Below are positions 16,585-23,951 of a stretch of 53,726 nucleotides of DNA, piece by piece. The position numbers were made by a program, and so were the translations under genes. Numbering within the stretch: position 1 is the first letter of the stretch; every line of letters starts with the position of its first letter. The notes beneath the pieces were generated by a model that saw only the letters and a program-made list of their open reading frames with translations, had not been told where the DNA came from and ran no database searches. Location of the stretch: NCBI GenBank assembly GCA_964650485.1, contig CAZYTX010000025.1, forward strand, positions 1 to 53,726, written 5' to 3'. The stretch is from CAZYTX01 sp964650485 (GTDB lineage: Bacteria; RBG-13-61-14; DATKZS01).

Positions 16585-16620
16585 GCCTTCCCGCCTGCCT
16601 TCCCGCCGGCCTTCCCGCCG
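16585..16620. repeat. Tandem 12-bp repeat, three units
   Basis: GCCTTCCCGCCT followed by two copies of GCCTTCCCGCCG, then GCC. The units differ only in the last base. The region continues into GC-rich sequence with GGCGGGCAGGC, related to the palindrome arms seen elsewhere. Confidence 0.7.
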
Positions 16621-16819
16621 GCCAAAGTCGTACGGCGGACAGGTACGGCGGGCAGGCGCGCCAAAGCGCTATGGCGACGGCGCACGGGCAGGTCAGGCCT
16701 TATATTGCTTTTTGACAACAGGCACTTAAGACCTGACCCCCCTGTGCTTGTCAACGGCTGATACTCTCTTTTGCTAATATCGCCTTCAAAAAAACTATAG
16801 ATTTTTTCCAGCCCGGGTA

Positions 16820-16849
16820 TTGACAGGCGAATGCGGTGTATGCTATGTA
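16820..16849 (+). promoter_or_regulatory. Weak candidate promoter inside the repeat island
   Basis: TTGACA (16820-16825) with possible -10 boxes CTATGT (17-base spacer) or TATGTA (18). It stands 42 bases before the candidate 27-codon ORF at 16891, which has its own GGGAGGG ribosome-binding site. Confidence 0.3.
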
Positions 16850-16890
16850 GCAATATATCCATGCCGTCAATAGCCGGGAGGGATGTGAAA

Positions 16891-16974
16891 ATGAGGCTGT
16901 TTTCGACGCAACTCAAACGACGCTGCGGCGCAACGAAAAAGAAAAATTGGCCTGGCAGCCGGTTAAAGCTCTGA
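16891..16974 (+). pseudogene. 27-codon basic ORF, possibly a truncated gene start
   Basis: ATG at 16891 behind GGGAGGG and a TTGACA box. The product begins MRLFSTQLKRR and has a KKK run. The frame closes inside the first hairpin of repeat copy 2 (16968-16980). A promoter and ribosome-binding site followed by so short a frame ending in a mobile-looking repeat suggests the 5' remnant of a gene interrupted by the element. It may equally be spurious. Confidence 0.25.
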
Positions 16975-17075
16975 AAGAGCGGCAGGTCTATAGTTTCAGG
17001 GCAAGGGCGCAGCCCGTAGCCCTGGGAAAGGAAAGAGGCGTTTCCCAGATCTTTTAAGCCCTGTAAGGGCGAAAT
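16961..17075. repeat. Hairpin repeat element, copy 2
   Basis: Same order as copy 1: GCTCTGAAAGAGC (16968-16980), the 30-base core identical to copy 1 (16997-17026), and GCCCTGTAAGGGC (17058-17070). The outer hairpins differ from copy 1 by compensating changes (GCCCC/GGGGC versus GCTCT/AGAGC), which preserves pairing. The ribosome-binding site of the next gene lies immediately downstream. Confidence 0.75.
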
Positions 17076-17090
17076 AAAGGGGGGTGAGAA

Positions 17091-17390
17091 ATGGGGTATG
17101 AATGCGAAGAGAGGCTGGAGAGGGCAGTTGTTCTGGACCCGGACATCGGCCTCCACAGGATATGCTGGCTGCTCTCATACTATTGCTCCCTGTGCCAAAA
17201 GCCGCTCCAGCGGAACTTCGACCACCCCCCGGACGATGACGAGCTCTTTATAACAACCACCATCCCCTGCCAGCAGTGCATAGACAATATAAACCTCGAC
17301 GCGGAAATGGAAAAGATCAAGAACCAAAACCCAGAGGGATACAAAGAGATACAGGAGATGATCAAAGAGCCATGTCAGAGTGAGAATTAA
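17091..17390 (+). CDS. Small protein with two CxxC pairs (zinc-ribbon-like), unknown function
   Basis: A 99-residue protein I do not recognise. Cys32-x2-Cys35 (CSLC) and Cys60-x2-Cys63 (CQQC), spaced 24 residues apart, could bind one zinc. The middle segment is acidic (PPDDDE) and the C-terminus is a charged helix. A GGGGGTGAGAA ribosome-binding region precedes the ATG, immediately after repeat copy 2. It lies 40 bases before the putative nuclease gene in the same direction, so the two may be one unit. Composition is intermediate between the GC-rich genome and the AT-rich neighbour. Confidence 0.6.
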   Translation: MGYECEERLERAVVLDPDIGLHRICWLLSYYCSLCQKPLQRNFDHPPDDDELFITTTIPCQQCIDNINLDAEMEKIKNQNPEGYKEIQEMIKEPCQSEN

Positions 17391-17430
17391 CAATCAACAA
17401 CAAATTTATTAAGTAGATGGAGGCGAAACG

Positions 17431-18165
17431 ATGGAGATTCCATTTCCTGAAAAGGTTGATGCCGAGGATTTTGCCAGAAAAGCTTTTGGTGTCATAGTAG
17501 GTCATTTAAAGAAAAGAAAAGACAATGAAAATGCATTAAGCATAATTGCTGCAGGAGCTTCTTTTGAACAATGGATGTCATTTGAGTCAAGACTTGCACT
17601 TGAAAATTCGAGAGTTGAATTGCCAAACAATGAAGTTATAAATATGACTGAAGAAATTATATCCAAAAGTAAATCTAAAATACCACGATACTGGATAGAA
17701 AATGAACATGGTAAAGTTGATCTTCTTATAGGCCAGTGTCTGGGGAATTCAGCAAATGGCGATGAATATTTCTGGGATGACGGGAAAATCGCTTTTGAGT
17801 TCAAGATCATTCACAATAATAAAAATTGGAGGGGTAAAGTTGGAAGTATCTGGATAGATCTGTGCGATCCTCCGCCGGGAAAGTTAACAAAAAGTCTTGA
17901 GAGAGGAAGGAGATTTGGAATAGTAGCCATAGTATTTAAAACTTATCCAACATGGATAACGGAAGAAGGTGGTTACCCCGGTCAGATCAGAGAAGAAAAT
18001 AAAGACAAATGGATAACGGAGATGAAGAAATACATAATGAAGTGTGATCAGAATAAAAGGTTGAATATTGTGCAAGAATCATGTCCAATTAATATTGAAG
18101 ACCCTTTCCTGGTTGGTACAAATAATACAATAACATTCTATTTATTAAAGTCAGAGGAGTGTTAG
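17431..18165 (+). CDS. AT-rich hypothetical protein, putative PD-(D/E)XK nuclease-like
   Basis: A 244-residue protein with no family I can name. GKVDLLIG (Asp97) followed by IAFEFKI (Glu123-Phe-Lys125) has the D...ExK spacing of PD-(D/E)XK nucleases, with acidic residues at 46 and 52 in the preceding helix. The second half has a GRRFGIVAIVFKTYP strand. Codons are A/T-ending and the base composition is far more AT-rich than all neighbours, which implies recent transfer. GGAGG precedes the ATG. It could be a restriction or defence nuclease without its partner; the catalytic reading is inference. Confidence 0.6.
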   Translation: MEIPFPEKVDAEDFARKAFGVIVGHLKKRKDNENALSIIAAGASFEQWMSFESRLALENSRVELPNNEVINMTEEIISKSKSKIPRYWIENEHGKVDLLIGQCLGNSANGDEYFWDDGKIAFEFKIIHNNKNWRGKVGSIWIDLCDPPPGKLTKSLERGRRFGIVAIVFKTYPTWITEEGGYPGQIREENKDKWITEMKKYIMKCDQNKRLNIVQESCPINIEDPFLVGTNNTITFYLLKSEEC

Positions 18166-18377
18166 ACAATCTGGCATGTGTTATTTCTTTACTTCAACGC
18201 GGTAAGAAAAACATCGGCCATTGCCTCGGCAGGGGTCATTTTAAAAACCCTCCTGTCTTGATATATGACCTTTTTGCGTCAAGCGGTGGAGACCTTTTTA
18301 TAAAATCATCCGGGCTTGCTTAAATACAATACAAGCCAATGCGTATCATAATCCTTGTGGGCCGCCCGCTGCTCCCC
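18166..18377. other. Convergent intergenic region
   Basis: No gene seen. A weak hairpin, GGCTTG (18313-18318) with CAAGCC (18332-18337) around a 13-base loop, lies downstream of the minus-strand gene. On that strand it is followed by ATTTTATAAAAA, so it may act as its terminator. A TTGCGTCAAG stretch near 18275 resembles the 13480 repeat. Confidence 0.3.
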
Positions 18378-20060
18378 CTATTTCTTCCTGCTGAAGAGCC
18401 CGCCTTTTTTAGGAGCTGCCTCTGGTTTTGCGAGCCTTCTTTGAATGATCTGCAGCTCCCGCTTTATGTCCACGTCGTGCGGCTTCATCTTGGTGGCTTT
18501 TGCGAGGTGCTGCTGGGCTTCTGCCAGGTCCCCCTCCCCCTTGGCCATCATGGCAAGGTAGTAAAAGCCGTCCGCTAGCTTGGGCCGCTCTTTGAGCACG
18601 CTGTTTATGACGCTCTTTGTTTTCGCAGCCTCGGACACGCCCCTTGACTTGTACCTCGCCCATGCAAGGTACATCTTGTACTCGGGCTCCTCCGGCTCCA
18701 GTTCAACCGCCCTCTCCAAAAGCCCCGCGGCCTCCTCCCACTTGCTCCTCTTCAGCAGGACCTCGGCCTTCTGGAACTCCATCTCCGCCTCCAGTGCACG
18801 GGAGGCCTTGTCCATGTCCTCCTTGGAAAGCTGGCTCTTCTTCTGCTTTATATACTCGGCCTTTCCGTCCGCGTCGCTCAAGGTGTCATAAGCCTCGGTC
18901 ACCACGGTAAAGATGTCTTCCACCTTCTCCTTTACCTCGTTCTTGAACAGGTCCGGCCTGGAGTCCGGGTGGAACTTCCTCGCGAACTTGAAGTAGATGC
19001 TCTTTATCTTGTTAGGAGGGGTGTTCTCGTTAACGCCCAGTATCTCGAAGTAGTCCCTGTCCTTCTTGGACACCACCTTGAGGTACTCGTCAATCACTTT
19101 CAGCATCTCGTCGTCTGACAGGTTCTTGTCGAGCATCTCTTCAACCGGGAGCTTGGGCTCTTCTTTGGGCTTTTTATCCTCTGCCGGGGCCGGCTTTTCT
19201 TTCTGCTTGGCTTCTGCTTCCGCGGGTTTTTTCTGCTCGGGCTTGGGAGCTTTTCTATCCTTTTCATATGCCCTGCCCACCGGGAAATCCTCCTCCCCTT
19301 GCGGCAAGGATATCACCCCTGCAAAGTAAAGCGCCAGCAGAAGCTTTGCAGCCTCGTCCTTGTCAAGGGGGGCCTTTGTAAGCACCTGCGACCAGGAGAA
19401 GCCTTCCGGCAGGTTATTGAGCCACCGCAGCACCCCCGGGGGAAGGCCGAAACGGTTGAGACTCTCCTTGCCTTCCCTGGACAGGTGGAAGCCCTTCTTC
19501 TCGATGTCCGGGAACTCCTTTTTCGCCCTCCCGGCAGGGTAGTGCTCGCGCACCCCTTCAACCAGCACCTTCTCGGGGGAGAGCTGGACCAGCACGTACC
19601 TGGTCCGGAGCTGGTCCGCGGACTCGGCCTTGAACTCGTAAAAGCCCCTGATGAGGGCGAACAGAGACTTGATCTTCATGCCGGCCTGGATAGAGACCAG
19701 CTCTGGAAGCTCCCCGGCGTTTATCACCGACCCGCTCAATATCTTCTCTTCTATCTTGTTGTGGTCTCCTCCAGTCTCATTATTAAGCTCATCATGCTGC
19801 TCCTGTGTGATCTTCGACCTGGCAAGGAGTATGGACCCCAGGGTCTCCTGCACCGTGCCGCCTTTGACAAAGAAGCTCGAGCCCCCGGCCATCACCACCC
19901 TCTTCAGTATCTTGCCGCCTTCCGCTGCCGGCTTGTCCCGGATGTCCAGCCTGCCCGAGCGCCGCTCCCTGCACATCCCGAAGAAGGTCCTGGCAAAGGG
20001 GACTTCCATGAAATCGCCCTCGTCCGGGACCTCTATATTCACCTGTTCGCTGGCTTCCAT
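18378..20060 (-). CDS. DUF4388 / J-domain / TPR protein
   Basis: A 560-residue cytosolic protein. The N-terminal about 20-160 residues resemble DUF4388 (PatA-like: FARTFFGMCRERRSGRLDI). A Pro/Lys/Glu-rich linker covers 265-310. A DnaJ domain spans about 335-400, with the HPD motif at 364-366 (KFHPDSRPD), and TPR repeats run from about 410 to 540. The architecture is one I associate with delta-proteobacterial-type genomes, where DUF4388 is linked to signalling. The J-domain should stimulate a DnaK ATPase. It is the second gene of a minus-strand pair, 62 bases after the histidine kinase at 20123-21514. Confidence 0.82.
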   Translation of the reverse strand: MEASEQVNIEVPDEGDFMEVPFARTFFGMCRERRSGRLDIRDKPAAEGGKILKRVVMAGGSSFFVKGGTVQETLGSILLARSKITQEQHDELNNETGGDHNKIEEKILSGSVINAGELPELVSIQAGMKIKSLFALIRGFYEFKAESADQLRTRYVLVQLSPEKVLVEGVREHYPAGRAKKEFPDIEKKGFHLSREGKESLNRFGLPPGVLRWLNNLPEGFSWSQVLTKAPLDKDEAAKLLLALYFAGVISLPQGEEDFPVGRAYEKDRKAPKPEQKKPAEAEAKQKEKPAPAEDKKPKEEPKLPVEEMLDKNLSDDEMLKVIDEYLKVVSKKDRDYFEILGVNENTPPNKIKSIYFKFARKFHPDSRPDLFKNEVKEKVEDIFTVVTEAYDTLSDADGKAEYIKQKKSQLSKEDMDKASRALEAEMEFQKAEVLLKRSKWEEAAGLLERAVELEPEEPEYKMYLAWARYKSRGVSEAAKTKSVINSVLKERPKLADGFYYLAMMAKGEGDLAEAQQHLAKATKMKPHDVDIKRELQIIQRRLAKPEAAPKKGGLFSRKK

Positions 20061-20122
20061 GTTCGTAAAATTAACACGTGATCACAAAACGGGCAAGACA
20101 TGCTCGATAAAGGCGATATTGA

Positions 20123-21514
20123 TCAGCCGCCTGCGGGTACGTGGAACCTGAACACGCTCCCCTGTCCCTCCCGGCTCGAGACCTCGATTGTGCCGCGGTG
20201 GAGCTCGATGACCTTCTTGGCGATCGAGAGCCCCATGCCCGTGCCCGGGCCGCTTTCCCTGGCCCGGCTGGATCTGTAAAAGTCTTCGAATATGCGCGGG
20301 ACCTCACTGGCTGGTATGCCCATGCCCTTGTCTTTAACCTCGGCGCTCACCCTCTCGCCTTGCCAGTCCCGCTCCAGCCTGAACTCGACCTCGCTCCCCG
20401 AGGGAGAGTACCTGAGCGCGTTCTCGAGCAAGTTCTCGAACACCCTGGGCCACCCCTGCGGGTCCCCGAGAATGGAAGGAATGTCCATTGGTATCTCAAT
20501 CACAAGCTCCACGCCCTTTGCCTGGAATTGGGGCAGGAGTCGGTTGGCGCTGGCCCGGGCCACGGCGCCCAGGTCAACCTCCTCCATGGTCATGGACTGG
20601 GCGAGGTCGCTCAACCTGGCAGTCTCCATCATGTCACCCACCATCTTGGCAAGGAACTCGACGTTGGCTTTCACCTCGGCAGCCTGCTCGAGGGCGGAAG
20701 CGGGGATGCCGCTCTCCGGAGACAGGAACCGGTCCATGATACGCCTTGTCTGCTCGAGGGGAGGCCGGAGCTCGCCAGATGCCATTTGCAGGAACTCGCT
20801 CTTTTTCTCCTCCAGCCTCATTATCTCCTCGGTCTGCTGCTGGCAGAAAAGCCTCTGCTTGTCTATCTCCCGGGTAAACCCCAAAAGGCGACGCTCGGCG
20901 TCGCGCAGGCTCTTGCTGATAGTAATGGCCAGGTACGCGGTCACCGAGACCGTGGTCAAAAGGATATAGGTCAAGCCTAACACGTATGCAAGGCTTTTAT
21001 GGACCTGCGAGGGGATAAAGCCCGAAAGCCTGAAACCGGAAGGTATTAGCCCGGCGTAGTCAATCCAGAAAAGGGCTGTGCATGCCAGGCATATAAAGAA
21101 TGTAACCAGCATCATGTTGCCGCGGGGCAGGAGTATGGAGCCTATTACTATGTGGAATATGACATAGAAAACGAACAGGTTCTGCACGCCGCCGGCAAAG
21201 GCCACCAGCAGGATCAGCGCCAGGAAGTCGAGCCCGATCTGCAGGTTGGCGTGGGTGAGGAGCCTGGACCGCACAGGTGAGTGGCCCAGCCTGGAGAGCC
21301 AGTGATCGAGTCCGATGTTGTATGCGAATATGAACAAGGAGATCAGGTAGAGCGGGGGCTTTCGGTAGGACACCCCGGTCACGCGGTCGGCCAGGAGTAT
21401 GGTTGCCAGGATACCCAGGCCGGCAAGCCACCTGATCCTTACCATCCATCTGAGCCGCTGGTGCAGGATGAGCTCGAAAGGCGCGCTTTGCGGTATGCTG
21501 GTTGGCTGGGACAA
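20123..21514 (-). CDS. Histidine-kinase-like protein lacking the phospho-acceptor histidine
   Basis: About six N-terminal transmembrane helices (residues 20-210), a coiled-coil linker, a HisKA-like region and an intact HATPase domain (N box NLLENALRYSP, G1 DKGMGIP, G2 GTGMGLSIAKK). The H box reads SEFLQMASGELRPPL: the expected SHELR has Gly (GGC, 20774-20776; residue 247) in place of His. The TTG start at 21514 is chosen because AGGAGGG lies seven bases upstream; a longer GTG start exists at 21535. No cognate regulator is adjacent. It may act as a pseudokinase or as an ATP-bound partner of another kinase. Confidence 0.85.
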   Translation of the reverse strand: MSQPTSIPQSAPFELILHQRLRWMVRIRWLAGLGILATILLADRVTGVSYRKPPLYLISLFIFAYNIGLDHWLSRLGHSPVRSRLLTHANLQIGLDFLALILLVAFAGGVQNLFVFYVIFHIVIGSILLPRGNMMLVTFFICLACTALFWIDYAGLIPSGFRLSGFIPSQVHKSLAYVLGLTYILLTTVSVTAYLAITISKSLRDAERRLLGFTREIDKQRLFCQQQTEEIMRLEEKKSEFLQMASGELRPPLEQTRRIMDRFLSPESGIPASALEQAAEVKANVEFLAKMVGDMMETARLSDLAQSMTMEEVDLGAVARASANRLLPQFQAKGVELVIEIPMDIPSILGDPQGWPRVFENLLENALRYSPSGSEVEFRLERDWQGERVSAEVKDKGMGIPASEVPRIFEDFYRSSRARESGPGTGMGLSIAKKVIELHRGTIEVSSREGQGSVFRFHVPAGG

Positions 21515-21558
21515 TAGACTCCCTCCTGCTAACACTGTAGGTCCTCTAAACCGGGGCG

Positions 21559-21587
21559 ATTATCGCACAGCCGGTCCAGGCCTTCAA
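21559..21587 (-). promoter_or_regulatory. Candidate promoter for the kinase-like/DUF4388 pair
   Basis: On the minus strand TTGAAG (21582-21587), 17 bases, GATAAT (21559-21564). It lies back-to-back with the ctp promoter; the two -35 boxes are only six bases apart. Confidence 0.45.
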
Positions 21588-21593
21588 CAAGGC

Positions 21594-21621
21594 TTGCAAT
21601 GCCATGACTTCATGGTATCAT
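21594..21621 (+). promoter_or_regulatory. Candidate ctp promoter with internal palindrome
   Basis: TTGCAA (21594-21599), 16 bases, TATCAT (21616-21621). The spacer contains the perfect palindrome CCATGA-CT-TCATGG (21602-21615), which would place a dimeric regulator between the two boxes. Confidence 0.5.
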
Positions 21622-21654
21622 TTGTCTGGAGCCCTTCATGACAGGAGGTTTAGC

Positions 21655-23043
21655 ATGAGTTCGCACAGAAAGATGTCCGGGAGAAGGACCGCGGCCCTCC
21701 TCATATTGGTGGTGGCGCTGGCCTTCGCTTCCGTGCTGGGCATGGCCTGGTTCCAGCGCGCCAGGGCGGTCTCCGACGACACCTACGAGTACCTTGAGCT
21801 TTTCAACCAGGTGCTCACCGTGGTAAAGAAGGATTACGTGACCGAGGTCAACGTCCGTGACCTCATACACGGCGCTATTGACGGGATGTTGGACTCGCTT
21901 GACCCCCACTCCGTTTTCATCCCCTCGGAGGACTACCAGCAGATGAGGGAGGACATATCAGGCAAGTTCGGCGGTCTTGGCATACACATATCCATCAGGA
22001 AAGGCAAGCTCACGGTTATCTCTCCAATCAGGGACACGCCGGCGTGGGAAGCCGGGCTCAAGGCCGGGGACTGGATCATGAAGGTGGAAGGCGAGCCCAC
22101 CTCGGAGATGGACATAAACGAGGCCGTGCAGATGATGCGGGGCCCGGTGGGCGAGCCGGTCACCATAACCGTGATGAGGGAAGGTCTGGAAGAGCCCAAG
22201 GATTACACCATCACGAGAGAAGTCATAAAGATACCCTCGGTAAGCGAGGCCAAGCGGATGAAGGACGACATCGGCTACATAAACCTGTCCACCTTCAACG
22301 AGAACACTAAAAAGGAAGTGAACGAGGCACTGCAGGAATTGAACGGAAAAGAAGCCGCTGCCGGGTTGAAGGGGTTGATCCTGGACCTGCGCAACAACCC
22401 CGGCGGGCCGCTCACCCAGGCGGTGCGCGTGGCTGACATGTTCATCGCCGAGGGGATGATCGTGTCGGTCAAGGGCCGCAACGAGGTGCACCCTCCCGAG
22501 TACGCCAAGAAGGACGGGACCATCGAGGACGTGCCCATGGTGGCGCTGGTCAACCAGGCATCTGCAAGCGCCTCCGAGATCGTGGCCGGGGCGCTCCAGG
22601 ACCACGGCCGGGCCGTGATCCTGGGAAAGACTACATTCGGCAAGGGCTCGGTGCAGCAGCTCAGGACCCTGAAAGACGGCTCAGGCTTGAAGCTCACCAC
22701 CGCCTACTACTACACCCCCAGCGGCCGCTCCATCCAGGAGGAGGGCATACATCCGGATATCGAGGTTGAAGAGATAAGCCCGGAGCAGAAGCTCGAGCTC
22801 GAAGAGGCCGAGGCCAAACGTAAGAGGATGTACCTGCGGGAGAAGGACCTGGAGCGGCATTTCCGGCAGGAGGACACCTTGGAAGAGCAGGAGGGCGACA
22901 CGGTCGAGCCTTCCACCAAGGGCGAGGACATCCTGCCCGAGGAGGTGGGCGAGGACACCGACGACTACCAGCTCCAGAGGGCCCTCGACCTGCTCAGAAG
23001 CTTCGAGATATTCCAGGCAGTGCTCAAGAGAAAAGCAGACTGA
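21655..23043 (+). CDS. ctp: C-terminal processing peptidase, S41 family
   Basis: Periplasmic serine protease anchored by an N-terminal helix (about residues 13-30). A PDZ domain (GGLGIHISIRKGKLTVISPI) is followed by the S41 catalytic core: nucleophile Ser near 303 in NQASASASEIVAGAL and general-base Lys near 330 in TTFGKGSVQ. The C-terminal 60 residues are acidic. The ATG at 21655 is selected because CAGGAGG lies seven bases upstream; the frame is open further 5'. Substrates probably include envelope proteins or peptidoglycan hydrolases, given the downstream M23 and deacetylase genes (inference). Confidence 0.93.
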   Translation: MSSHRKMSGRRTAALLILVVALAFASVLGMAWFQRARAVSDDTYEYLELFNQVLTVVKKDYVTEVNVRDLIHGAIDGMLDSLDPHSVFIPSEDYQQMREDISGKFGGLGIHISIRKGKLTVISPIRDTPAWEAGLKAGDWIMKVEGEPTSEMDINEAVQMMRGPVGEPVTITVMREGLEEPKDYTITREVIKIPSVSEAKRMKDDIGYINLSTFNENTKKEVNEALQELNGKEAAAGLKGLILDLRNNPGGPLTQAVRVADMFIAEGMIVSVKGRNEVHPPEYAKKDGTIEDVPMVALVNQASASASEIVAGALQDHGRAVILGKTTFGKGSVQQLRTLKDGSGLKLTTAYYYTPSGRSIQEEGIHPDIEVEEISPEQKLELEEAEAKRKRMYLREKDLERHFRQEDTLEEQEGDTVEPSTKGEDILPEEVGEDTDDYQLQRALDLLRSFEIFQAVLKRKAD

Positions 23044-23063
23044 TAAGACCGTTAAACCAGCCC

Positions 23064-23951
23064 ATGGCCCGAAAAACTGCGCCACGAAGGGTGTCCGCCT
23101 ACCATATAATCGCCGGGATCATTGTATTTACAATACTCATTGCAGCGGCGACCGGGGTGGCATGGCTTGTAACCGGACCTGCGACCCGCGGGGAGCCGAC
23201 GGAACCTGTAAAAAGTCCAGCATATCAGCCAAGCACAGCGGACCCGGTAAAAACACCTGAAGAGCATCCCGCCTACGACTCGGCATCGGAGGCAAAGATA
23301 GCCATCATAATTGACGACGTGGGAAATGAGCTCGGCTCGCTGGAGACCCTGCTCGCTGTCCCCGTGCCCCTCACCTTCTCGGTGCTCCCGCACGCTGCCC
23401 GCACCGCGGAGTCACTGCGCATGCTGGAGAGGTCCGGCGCGGAGGTTATGCTCCATCTGCCCATGCAGCCCGCTTCTCACCCGGAAACGTATCCCGGGGA
23501 CGGGGCCTTGCTGCTCTCCATGGACGAGGGGCAGATAAAAACCAAGGTGGAAGAGGCCCTTGCAAAGGTGCCCGGAGCAATGGGCGTGAACAACCACATG
23601 GGGAGCGCCTTTACAGCCGATGCCCGCTGCATGAGGGCCGTGCTCGGCGTCTTGCGCGAGAGGGGCCTGTTCTTCGTGGACAGCAGAACCACCGCGCAAA
23701 CCAAAGGCCACTCTATGGCATTGCGGATGGGCGTGCCCGCGGCCGAGAGGAGCGTGTTTCTGGACAACCACCAGGACACCTCTTCCATCATGGCATCCCT
23801 GCTGGCTCTCGGGCGCACCGCGGAGCTTGAAGGCGAAGCCATCGGGATCGGCCACCCTTATCCCGAGACCGTGGCCGTGCTTCAAGAAAAGCTCCCGCAA
23901 ATGAAGGCCGCGGGATACCACTTTGTCCACGCATCCGAGCTCGTAAAATGA
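23064..23951 (+). CDS. Divergent polysaccharide deacetylase (YibQ-like)
   Basis: One N-terminal membrane helix (about 13-35), a Pro/Thr-rich spacer, then the NodB-related fold of the divergent polysaccharide deacetylase family: IAIIIDDVGNE, PLTFSVLPHA, MLHLPMQP, GVNNHMGSAF and FFVDSRTT. It probably acts on a cell-wall or capsule glycan in the periplasm; the substrate is not established for the family. It lies 20 bases after ctp and its stop overlaps the xseA ATG, so they are co-transcribed. The ctp-deacetylase order recurs in other Gram-negative genomes. Confidence 0.85.
   Translation: MARKTAPRRVSAYHIIAGIIVFTILIAAATGVAWLVTGPATRGEPTEPVKSPAYQPSTADPVKTPEEHPAYDSASEAKIAIIIDDVGNELGSLETLLAVPVPLTFSVLPHAARTAESLRMLERSGAEVMLHLPMQPASHPETYPGDGALLLSMDEGQIKTKVEEALAKVPGAMGVNNHMGSAFTADARCMRAVLGVLRERGLFFVDSRTTAQTKGHSMALRMGVPAAERSVFLDNHQDTSSIMASLLALGRTAELEGEAIGIGHPYPETVAVLQEKLPQMKAAGYHFVHASELVK

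Larger units (their letters stand above)
16280..17090. other. Repeat-rich intergenic island
   Basis: An 811-base stretch without a convincing full gene. It contains two copies of a hairpin element (about 16359-16465 and 16961-17075), a partial relative around 16545-16580, three tandem 12-base units (16585-16620) and a candidate 27-codon ORF (16891-16974). A TTGACA box lies at 16820-16825. A long minus-strand frame crosses it (16572-17156), but it is built of repeat sequence and is not called. The island separates speE from an AT-rich gene that looks imported. Confidence 0.6.

Noticed and set aside
16280..17090. CRISPR-like array in the repeat island
   Set aside because: Only two copies of the core, 604 bases apart, with no regular spacers and no cas genes.
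16572..17156. 194-residue minus-strand ORF across the repeat island
   Set aside because: It is made of translated hairpin repeats and the tandem 12-bp units (GGKAGGKAGGKA-type peptide) and overlaps a better-supported gene. It has no domain signature.
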